Part shown: in pieces, positions 15,441-22,280 of the stretch
How the letters are laid out: every line of letters starts with the position of its first letter
Numbering within the stretch: position 1 is the first letter of the stretch
From: a virus
DNA: 64,000 nucleotides
Reading direction: 5' to 3' (one strand)
Virus record (IMG/VR): IMGVR_UViG_3300023049_000543
Location: 19,957-83,956 of that record
Notes under the pieces: model-generated
The model's input: the letters and a program-made list of their open reading frames with translations, nothing else
Databases searched by the model: none
What the model was told of the DNA's origin: nothing
Program-made: the position numbers and the translations under genes

Positions 15441-16639
15441 TAATCTTTCCGATTCAACGGGATTATCACATTATTACGCAACATCGTAAAGGACTTGCGT
15501 TTCGGCTGATAAGTCACCGGAATCATACAAGCAACACCCTTCCTCAGGACCGATGGGTTAATCTTCTCTAGATTGTCGCTCCAGATGAAAACTGTCGTGG
15601 TTTCACGACCATCAGTAACATTCAATCGACAATAAGGATCACCCTTCTGAGTGCTACCTCTATGTACTTCATTGATAATGCATTCGAGGAAAGCAGCCTG
15701 CTGAGTCATGAAATCCTCAATACAACCCTGGATATCCCGATTAGCCCGAGTATCATACATCAAAAGCGGATTGGATAGATGATAACCCAAATACTCTTCT
15801 TCATAATCAATGATTTCCGAGATCTTGTAATCGTCGAACAATTCATTGAAAGTCTTCAAATCGTGCTTATCTTCTGGCATCCATTCAGTCACCCGCTTCG
15901 GATAATTAGCTTCCTTCTTGCGAGGGAATAAATCACGATAGGCGTCAACCTGACGATCACGTTCATTCTCGATCTCGGAAGGCGACCAACCAACATGCTC
16001 AATCAGAGTCGGATACAACTCACGACGTTCAGCAGTCTTCATCTTCTTATACTTATAAACATAATAATGCCACAAAGCCCGGCGATTCTCATGATCCGGA
16101 ACCTTCTCGAAAGCCCCAAGACGAATCAAACGCTCAACAAGAGTCTTACCAGCATTCGTACGTTCGATAAAGTCATCAAGCGATTCAAAAGGCCCCTCGA
16201 CCTCAGTGATGGCACGATCTGATTCACCGATGCCCTTAATCGAAAGCATACCGACCGAAACAACATTGCCAATCACGCTAAAATTAGGGCTCAGATTGTT
16301 CACATCAACAGGGATGATCTCAAACTTCTCGTAGCCCTCTTTCGGAGGTCGTCCGAGCTTGGTGATCTCAGTAGGGTGCCAACCTTCTGCACGGGCCACG
16401 GAGATATAACGGGGAGCCTTCTTTGGGTCACACGTACTCAGAACCGACGCGATCCACTCTGGGAAGAAGTGAGCCTTGAACCATGTGCAGCGATACGCGA
16501 TAATAGCAGCGTACGCAACGCCGTGACTATTTTTGTGAATAACGGAACTATTGCCGGTCAAATAGTTGTGGTGTTTTGATTGCATCTCTGGCGAATAAGT
16601 TCTTTTAACACCCAAAGAAGTCAACGATTTAATTTTCAT
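15440..16639 (-). CDS. dnaE: DNA polymerase III alpha (DnaE) fragment 4 with C-intein
   Basis: The first 37 residues are a C-intein (ending SSVIHKN). The extein starts SHGVAYAAIIAYRCTWFKAH, the conserved segment that follows FNK in DnaE. The rest carries the helix-hairpin-helix region (GMLSIKGIGESDRAI and LVERLIRLGAF), a YEEEYLGYHLS segment, and a C-terminal OB-fold stretch near AAFLECIINEVHRGS. It needs ligation to fragment 3 for a working polymerase. Its ATG overlaps the stop of the endonuclease gene (ATGA). Confidence 0.92.
   Translation of the reverse strand: MKIKSLTSLGVKRTYSPEMQSKHHNYLTGNSSVIHKNSHGVAYAAIIAYRCTWFKAHFFPEWIASVLSTCDPKKAPRYISVARAEGWHPTEITKLGRPPKEGYEKFEIIPVDVNNLSPNFSVIGNVVSVGMLSIKGIGESDRAITEVEGPFESLDDFIERTNAGKTLVERLIRLGAFEKVPDHENRRALWHYYVYKYKKMKTAERRELYPTLIEHVGWSPSEIENERDRQVDAYRDLFPRKKEANYPKRVTEWMPEDKHDLKTFNELFDDYKISEIIDYEEEYLGYHLSNPLLMYDTRANRDIQGCIEDFMTQQAAFLECIINEVHRGSTQKGDPYCRLNVTDGRETTTVFIWSDNLEKINPSVLRKGVACMIPVTYQPKRKSFTMLRNNVIIPLNRKD
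16529..16639 (-). mobile_element. C-terminal half of DnaE FNK/SH split intein (37 aa)
   Basis: MKIKSLTSLGVKRTYSPEMQ start, then HHNYLTGNSSVIHKN, with Ser+1. Length is that of a canonical C-intein. The penultimate His is replaced by Lys (His is one residue earlier). Confidence 0.88.
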
Positions 16640-18165
16640 ATTTTCAACCCATATTTCAAATTACCAGAATCCCACAATCTACGATAGCCGTTTGCGAACA
16701 TATTTTCTGACTCAGTGAGATCAGGATCAAAATGATCTAGTTTCTCAGAAAGTTTATGCTTTTGAAATGACCTTCTGTTATACAATTTATTAGATCTCCA
16801 ATATCTATAACCAGGATTCGTGATACCATTAAATGTCATCCCAAATTTAGAATAACACGTATCTTGAGTAGTAAAAGATCGATCGACAAATGTTTCGATA
16901 CAAGTCGGTTTGTCGAATTTAATAAAGCTTTTCATGAGTTTGGAAAAACCGCCAATAACGGTATGTCCAATAATATTTGCAAATCTGGAGATGGAATAAT
17001 TTACATCATTTCTGGTTAGAGATAAAACAGAAACAATTTTACCATCATTCTCTAGAGCATACGCCACATGCGGCATAACTCCACAATGATAATGATTATC
17101 ATCAAAAAATCTTTTAGCCTGCAAATTGTCCATCTTGATAATAGAGCATTTTCTTGCGTAGATCCTAGATGATAAACCCAAAGAATTTTTTATCATCGAA
17201 TCTGCTACGATTCTTCGTTTAGAATAATCAAGATCAACAAACTGCAACAACTTAAAACCTCTTCTATAAGCCATGGCAGATTTCATAGAATGATAGTTTC
17301 TGTGATATGTCGATTCTTTAATATTGAATGAATGAAAATAAGCACCATGATATTCTATACCAACATTAGCATCAGGTAGCCAGATATCCAATTCCAAACC
17401 ATTTAAAATAGATCGGTTAGATCTTTCTATTTTACCATCATAAACAGAAGCGATCCAATCAGCCAGTTCATTCTCTGGAATAGAAGTCAATTTCTCAGTG
17501 TTGCATTTAGGACAGCCATTTTTCTGTCTAACATGCCCAGTTGGGCTAGTTTCAAAATCACCGTGTTTAGGACATACGACTATCACTTTTGTTCGCTGAT
17601 TTATATATATCGTTTTTGAATAATCATATTTATTACCATGGGTCGCAACACACCTTCCGATGAATTCTTCCTGGTTTAAAGTTCGTGGGTCATCTGATGG
17701 ACTATCATAATAATCGGACCTAGCTTTAGTCACTCTGTCGACATAATCTTGATCTGTGCGAAATTTTTCCTTGATCGCCTTTGACATTTTCTCCTTGAAG
17801 TCTTCAGAAACAGAAAGCCTTTCATGATTGATCACCATTTTCTCACGATAAGAAGGATCTTTCCATCTTTCTTTGGCTGTTTCAGATCTTTTTGAAAAAC
17901 TGGAAGACTTCGACGCAACAATAGACTGTCTCTCTTTAAAAGAGTCCAAAGAACGAAAACATTTCGGACAATGATAACAATTAACGTGTTTAGATTGATT
18001 ATTAACCTTCCTAACATGATCATAAAAATTCGTATCTGAATTCTCATTGCAAGAATAACACGACACAATAACTCTATGCTTCAGCTTTGGTTTAACATGA
18101 CCTGGATCGACCAATCTAAGGCGTGGTGATCTCCAATCCTTTGGCAACAATTTCTCTAACTTCAT
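16636..18165 (-). CDS. free-standing homing endonuclease in DnaE split-intein cassette
   Basis: About 509 aa between DnaE fragments 3 and 4. The N-terminal zinc cluster (CYSCN ... CYHCPKC) is followed by a compositionally repetitive middle (AKERWKDPSYREKM and similar). One YDYSKTIYINQRTKVIVVCP...CPKC module of the DUF723 type comes next. Then comes a Vsr-like nuclease segment (LELDIWLPDANVGIEYHGAY followed by FHS). The ~200-residue C-terminal domain (GGFSKLMKSFIKF, LTESENMFANGYRRLWDSGN) is shared with the gene at 25008. ATG 18165 is used; the first ~50 bases overlap DnaE fragment 3. AT-rich relative to the exteins. Likely role: homing of the split cassette. Confidence 0.85.
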   Translation of the reverse strand: MKLEKLLPKDWRSPRLRLVDPGHVKPKLKHRVIVSCYSCNENSDTNFYDHVRKVNNQSKHVNCYHCPKCFRSLDSFKERQSIVASKSSSFSKRSETAKERWKDPSYREKMVINHERLSVSEDFKEKMSKAIKEKFRTDQDYVDRVTKARSDYYDSPSDDPRTLNQEEFIGRCVATHGNKYDYSKTIYINQRTKVIVVCPKHGDFETSPTGHVRQKNGCPKCNTEKLTSIPENELADWIASVYDGKIERSNRSILNGLELDIWLPDANVGIEYHGAYFHSFNIKESTYHRNYHSMKSAMAYRRGFKLLQFVDLDYSKRRIVADSMIKNSLGLSSRIYARKCSIIKMDNLQAKRFFDDNHYHCGVMPHVAYALENDGKIVSVLSLTRNDVNYSISRFANIIGHTVIGGFSKLMKSFIKFDKPTCIETFVDRSFTTQDTCYSKFGMTFNGITNPGYRYWRSNKLYNRRSFQKHKLSEKLDHFDPDLTESENMFANGYRRLWDSGNLKYGLKI

Positions 18166-20122
18166 GATACAGGCCATCCTCACATAAAAATTTATGGTCT
18201 AAAGTCACGTCTTCGCAAGAACCGTCTTCGAACTCTACTCTAAAGATTTCTTGTTCACCAGAATAACTAATATCCACACAATGATCTATGAACAAATCTT
18301 GTCCATCATATGACCAAAGACTTGGTAATTGATTATGTTCAAGAAAATCACTTGTCACGGGGGGAGAGTCACACCATTCTTGAACAGTCATCTCTAATCC
18401 AGTAACAACACATTTCAATTTTGTGTCGTATGACAAACATTTATTAAAAGCGTAGCGGCCGAAAGCCTCAAGCTTGCCCCAATATTCCTCAGCAAAATCG
18501 GATCCAAGTGTCTTCGAAGCACCCCTCATCCACTTTTCTTTGATAGCTGGGAGCTTGTGGACCTTCTTCTTCGCAATGTCCTTCCGACTCATCTGAGCCT
18601 CGGTGGCCGAAAAACCACCCAGACGTTGCCAAAGAGCCGTCAACTGTTCCTGATAAGTACAAACACCATAAGTCTTCTCAAGGATCTCGAACATAATCGG
18701 GTTGCGAGCCTTAAGCTCGCCCTTCCACGATTGAGTTGGATCATCACGATTAGCCAAAACAGTAGGAATCGACTGCATCGGGCCAGGGTGCCCGAGAGCA
18801 TTCAACAATGTCAACTGGTGCGGATCACTGACACCCTCACCCTCAGATGCGTCAGCCAAAATCGACTTGGCCAATGACGTATCGAACTGGAAAATCGTGT
18901 CCGTCCGTTGGGTGTTGATGAGCTTATAAGTCGCTTTATCATCATAGCGAATCTCGTGCTCGTTCCCATCCAAGTCATAAAACTTGCCACAATAACCAGC
19001 CTCGGGATCGACATCATCAAGACCCGAAAGTTCATAGCAACCGCCATATCCCTCGATCTCTTGTGGGATACCAAAAGTAATCCCGCGATTCGCCTTGATC
19101 ATATAACAACAGTTATAAATGTACTCCAAGGTCTTAAGACCAAGAATGTCCCATTTAATATATCCGCATTTGGATAACTGTTGATCCCCGCCCTCAGACC
19201 ACATCGAAACCCAAGGGCCATCAACCTTATTCTTACCAAGCGGGATGTTGCCAAGAAGCTTGGTGCTGGCGATGATTAGAGCACCCGCATTCATGCCCAT
19301 GTTGCGAATTCGACCGACCATTTTAGCCGCATAGCCAATAGCAGCCGGGAAACGACGAGCAAAATCAGCTAAAGGCTCGCTCTCTTTCAACAGACGTTCG
19401 AGAGTCGGAGCGTCAGTTAGTTCACTACCACATTTCGGACATTGATAACGAGCGTGGCGATTGCCACACTCACGCATTTTGCCACTCTCATCTGTGACGT
19501 TGCCCTTACAAGTAGCCAGACCACCGGGTTTGAGGCTATCAAGATCATCGGGGAGATTAGAAGTCAGCTTTTCAGCTTCGTTCCTATGCATCAATCCTAA
19601 AGCGGTTGCTGCGTCTTGGATCGCCATCTTGAATTTGTATGTCTGCCATGTGCCGACACTACACACTTGAAGATCGCCTAATCCGTTCCCATCACCATAA
19701 CGCCTGATGGCGTAGTCTTTGATCGGATCGCGGGCCGCTGGGAGACAGTCAATGTCAATATCTGGGACGTCGTTGTCTTTTTGGAAGTCATGGGGTGGGC
19801 TACCATGCTTCTCGACGTATGCGGCGACATCGTCGTAGCTTGTGCTGATTAGGCATTCCGAGCCTCGTTGAGACATGGGATCGACGGGTTCGGTCAGCAT
19901 CCCGAGAACCCATGGTATCAGCAGATTGTTGGGGTTCGAGTCGAATTTGGCTTCGGTGTTGAGATACTCGATCCAGAGGCCATTTAAACCTTGCTTGTTC
20001 AGTTCGTACAACTCGAACTCAACACGATCCTTGTATTGTTCTGGTAAGTGGTCGGCTGCTTGCTTTACAGACTCTTCGAACTCTTCCCAGGTTTCAATCT
20101 TGTTTAGCAGCGTTGTACTCAT
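18116..20122 (-). CDS. dnaE: DNA polymerase III alpha (DnaE) fragment 3 with N-intein
   Basis: Carries the polymerase active site: DVPDIDIDCLP with the first two catalytic aspartates, and GYIKWDILGLKTLEYI with the third. It also has DTIFQFDTSLAKSIL, TYGVCTYQEQ, MSRKDIAKKK and ends the extein with FGRYAFNK. A zinc-like CGNRHARYQCPKC insert sits near residue 237. The first ~120 residues (from MSTTLLNKIETW) have no clear DnaE match and may replace the part lost at the fragment 2 junction. No intein sequence is present at this N-terminus, so the break from fragment 2 is not repaired by splicing. ATG 20122 overlaps the zinc-finger gene by 29 bases. Confidence 0.9.
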   Translation of the reverse strand: MSTTLLNKIETWEEFEESVKQAADHLPEQYKDRVEFELYELNKQGLNGLWIEYLNTEAKFDSNPNNLLIPWVLGMLTEPVDPMSQRGSECLISTSYDDVAAYVEKHGSPPHDFQKDNDVPDIDIDCLPAARDPIKDYAIRRYGDGNGLGDLQVCSVGTWQTYKFKMAIQDAATALGLMHRNEAEKLTSNLPDDLDSLKPGGLATCKGNVTDESGKMRECGNRHARYQCPKCGSELTDAPTLERLLKESEPLADFARRFPAAIGYAAKMVGRIRNMGMNAGALIIASTKLLGNIPLGKNKVDGPWVSMWSEGGDQQLSKCGYIKWDILGLKTLEYIYNCCYMIKANRGITFGIPQEIEGYGGCYELSGLDDVDPEAGYCGKFYDLDGNEHEIRYDDKATYKLINTQRTDTIFQFDTSLAKSILADASEGEGVSDPHQLTLLNALGHPGPMQSIPTVLANRDDPTQSWKGELKARNPIMFEILEKTYGVCTYQEQLTALWQRLGGFSATEAQMSRKDIAKKKVHKLPAIKEKWMRGASKTLGSDFAEEYWGKLEAFGRYAFNKCLSYDTKLKCVVTGLEMTVQEWCDSPPVTSDFLEHNQLPSLWSYDGQDLFIDHCVDISYSGEQEIFRVEFEDGSCEDVTLDHKFLCEDGLYHEVREIVAKGLEITTP
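18119..18439 (-). mobile_element. N-terminal half of DnaE FNK/SH split intein (107 aa)
   Basis: Starts CLSYDTKLKC directly after YAFNK. Block B is CEDVTLDHKFL with the TxxH residues, then a short tail ending LEITTP. The insertion site is three residues downstream of the well-known cyanobacterial DnaE split intein site (before CFNK). Confidence 0.92.
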
Positions 20123-21053
20123 CCAGTTTTTCCGGGTGCTTTTGTTTGACGTGATTGGTAACACCGAAGGCTTTCTTCATCGTTTTGTCACAGTAAGGAC
20201 AGGAGAAACCTTCAGTCGGTTTCTCTATCACTTCTGGTGCTTCCTCTTCGGAACCACGGGGATCAGCGTTTGGTACTTCCGTGGTGGCATCCGTCTCGGA
20301 GTCGTCTTCAAGGAATTGTGGTGGCACATCATTGTCGACCACTAAATCCTCAACGTCAACGACGGCATCGGATGATTTGATGAAGTTCCGGAGCGAGACT
20401 GGAAGTAACACCCATGGGCCTTCTGCGACGATGTGTTTTCCTTGTATTGTATACGAGCTGTAATACAAGAGCAGATTATGGTCGTTCGATTGGGAAACGA
20501 TCTCTTGCAGATGCTTCTTAGAGAAAGCCTTGCGAAATCCGACGATTTTGGATGGTGGTTCGACTAAGGCGAAAACGAATTTTTCGTAGTCGAGGTCATT
20601 GAGTGACTTGCCGATATCAGCAGCGACATTCCCGCTGTCATCTTGATTGTAGAACACAGAAGGGGGCAGATTTTTCACAATGATTTCATCCACAATAGCA
20701 CGTTCGTCAGAAGCAGCCAAAAGAGACGATTCAGCTGATAACAATTTCTCGATCACCAAGTCTGGTGCACCATATTCAACACGCTTGAATTTGTCACGCC
20801 ACTCACCAAGCACCTTCTCAGTACAAGATGACTCATCCGGGCTGACCAATATCAATTCGTGTCGGAAATTACCTATTGTGGCAGCTAAAGCCAATAATTC
20901 ACCGCGACCGGCAGACGGGCAAATCTCAGCAGAACCAAACCAACGTGCCATGTAAAGCATGGAGTAGTCTCCATCTTTCATCTCACGTTGGACTTGGAGA
21001 GAGCAATAAAGTTGTCGGTCAATTATTGAGTCGTCGTACTGAATTCTGATCAT
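20094..21053 (-). CDS. C2H2 zinc-finger protein lodged between DnaE fragments
   Basis: About 319 aa. The N-terminal half looks globular (FGSAEICPSAGRGELLALAA); an acidic, Ser/Pro-rich linker runs from about residue 235. A single C2H2 finger is at the C-terminus (CPYCDKTMKKAFGVTNHVKQKH). ATG 21053 overlaps the stop of fragment 2; the reading frame upstream of it is only DnaE DNA read in another frame. No nuclease or intein motif is seen. It could hold the two polymerase chains together or bind DNA at the fork, which is speculation. Confidence 0.6.
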   Translation of the reverse strand: MIRIQYDDSIIDRQLYCSLQVQREMKDGDYSMLYMARWFGSAEICPSAGRGELLALAATIGNFRHELILVSPDESSCTEKVLGEWRDKFKRVEYGAPDLVIEKLLSAESSLLAASDERAIVDEIIVKNLPPSVFYNQDDSGNVAADIGKSLNDLDYEKFVFALVEPPSKIVGFRKAFSKKHLQEIVSQSNDHNLLLYYSSYTIQGKHIVAEGPWVLLPVSLRNFIKSSDAVVDVEDLVVDNDVPPQFLEDDSETDATTEVPNADPRGSEEEAPEVIEKPTEGFSCPYCDKTMKKAFGVTNHVKQKHPEKLDEYNAAKQD

Positions 21054-21385
21054 GTTGATGAAACCGGTTTTGGCATGGATGCATTGAGACGGTATCCACC
21101 ACGGGCTTCTGCAAGGAACCGGTCGAATGACAGGTCCCATTTCAGAGGATCGATCGAGGATAAACCGAGTAAGTAACAAACAAGACTACCACCAGCCGAA
21201 TTAGAGCTAAATACCCCATTCAGTTGGTAACAATTTGTATTGCTGATTTGAATATCGTAAACCTTGCCATCATAATGTGACTTGGTTATCTTTTTGATTT
21301 TTCTTCTCTTTATAGAACCTTCTGTAACCAATTTCTGCAATTCGGCGATGTTCTGGATCTGAGAAGGTAATAGATTCTTGTTCAT
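21050..21385 (-). CDS. dnaE: DNA polymerase III alpha (DnaE) fragment 2 with C-intein
   Basis: A very short piece: 62 residues of C-intein, then the extein SAGGSLVCYLLGLSSIDPLK...DLSFDRFLAEARGGYRLNAS. In DnaE the GPRGSAAGSLV and LLFERFL segments stand just before the PDxDID catalytic motif. Here the reading stops after ASMPKPVSST, so the catalytic aspartates are in fragment 3. Start ambiguous: ATG 21385 or GTG 21421. The first 116 bases overlap the endonuclease gene out of frame. Confidence 0.82.
   Translation of the reverse strand: MNKNLLPSQIQNIAELQKLVTEGSIKRRKIKKITKSHYDGKVYDIQISNTNCYQLNGVFSSNSAGGSLVCYLLGLSSIDPLKWDLSFDRFLAEARGGYRLNASMPKPVSST
21200..21385 (-). mobile_element. C-terminal half of DnaE GPRG/SAGG split intein (~62 aa)
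   Basis: Block F/G reads KVYDIQISNTNCYQLNGVFS followed by SN, before Ser+1. The penultimate His is replaced by Ser. The core from IKRRKIKKIT onward has ordinary C-intein length; the first ~23 residues are extra. Confidence 0.85.
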
Positions 21386-22280
21386 AAATTTTCTTAATTT
21401 GTTTCCACATATTAGTCCCACCGAGACCGGACAAAATCCCCTCAGCCAACAAAAGGTCTACATCATATAACACGTACTCATCTGCTACGCCAGTTTCTTG
21501 AATGTATCGAATAGCAGCTTCTCGCTTCTCGGTAATATTGTTTTTATAATAACCCTTTATTTCTGCTATTACTCTTTTTCCACTTGGATAAACAAGATAA
21601 AAGTCTGGGTGATAAAAATGAGACCCATAAGCTATAGCGTTTTCGCATCTTCTTATTACATCACATTCTTCCTTGATACGCGAAATGAATATTAATTCAA
21701 ATCCGCTATCGAACCTAATATTATGGCCGTTTATGAGAATAGAACCATAAACCGACCTGCTTCGTCTTCTGTGTTTTGCTGAATATTCAACATCAGTTTG
21801 CATTAATCTATTGTGTTCTTCGAAAGATTTTAAACACTTGGACCTATAGTCGGGATTTTCCCACAACTTGATGCTTCTTTCTTTATGGTCACTCAAAACA
21901 TCTTCTGAAGTGTTGATCAGCCTTTGTAAGCATATGTAGCATAATTTGGAAAATCTGTGGTTTTTCCTCACCAAAATCTTAGACCATTCTGTTTGACAAT
22001 TTTCGCCACAAGTTTCACATTCATATGAGACAAGAATTTTGGAATTAACATCTTTTAAATACTTGATCGCAACATCAAAATCGATATCCCATTTAAAAAC
22101 ATCAGAATGAAAATTTTCTGGAAGAACATCAAAAAGATTTGGTGCTTTCTGCAATTTAATCAGACAATCTCGACAATAGTTCTTATTCTTATGATGTTTA
22201 CGATATCGCAAATTGTGAGTTGTAGTAGAATGATGTTTCCCACATCCAATACAATCAAATTCAACTCTTATGTATTTCAT
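21270..22280 (-). CDS. free-standing endonuclease (PD-(D/E)XK-like) in DnaE split-intein cassette
   Basis: About 336 aa between DnaE fragments 1 and 2. Three cysteine clusters (CIGCGK/CRDC, CETCGENC/CYICLQR) suggest zinc-based DNA binding. The nuclease segment reads RFDSGFELIFISRIKEE, then HFYHPDFYLVYPSGKRVIAE and IKGYY, i.e. a PD-(D/E)XK pattern instead of the Vsr-type EVxGxYWH seen in the other cassettes. The start at 22280 overlaps the fragment 1 stop by 20 bases; the 3' end overlaps the C-intein coding region. Confidence 0.8.
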   Translation of the reverse strand: MKYIRVEFDCIGCGKHHSTTTHNLRYRKHHKNKNYCRDCLIKLQKAPNLFDVLPENFHSDVFKWDIDFDVAIKYLKDVNSKILVSYECETCGENCQTEWSKILVRKNHRFSKLCYICLQRLINTSEDVLSDHKERSIKLWENPDYRSKCLKSFEEHNRLMQTDVEYSAKHRRRSRSVYGSILINGHNIRFDSGFELIFISRIKEECDVIRRCENAIAYGSHFYHPDFYLVYPSGKRVIAEIKGYYKNNITEKREAAIRYIQETGVADEYVLYDVDLLLAEGILSGLGGTNMWKQIKKIYEQESITFSDPEHRRIAEIGYRRFYKEKKNQKDNQVTL

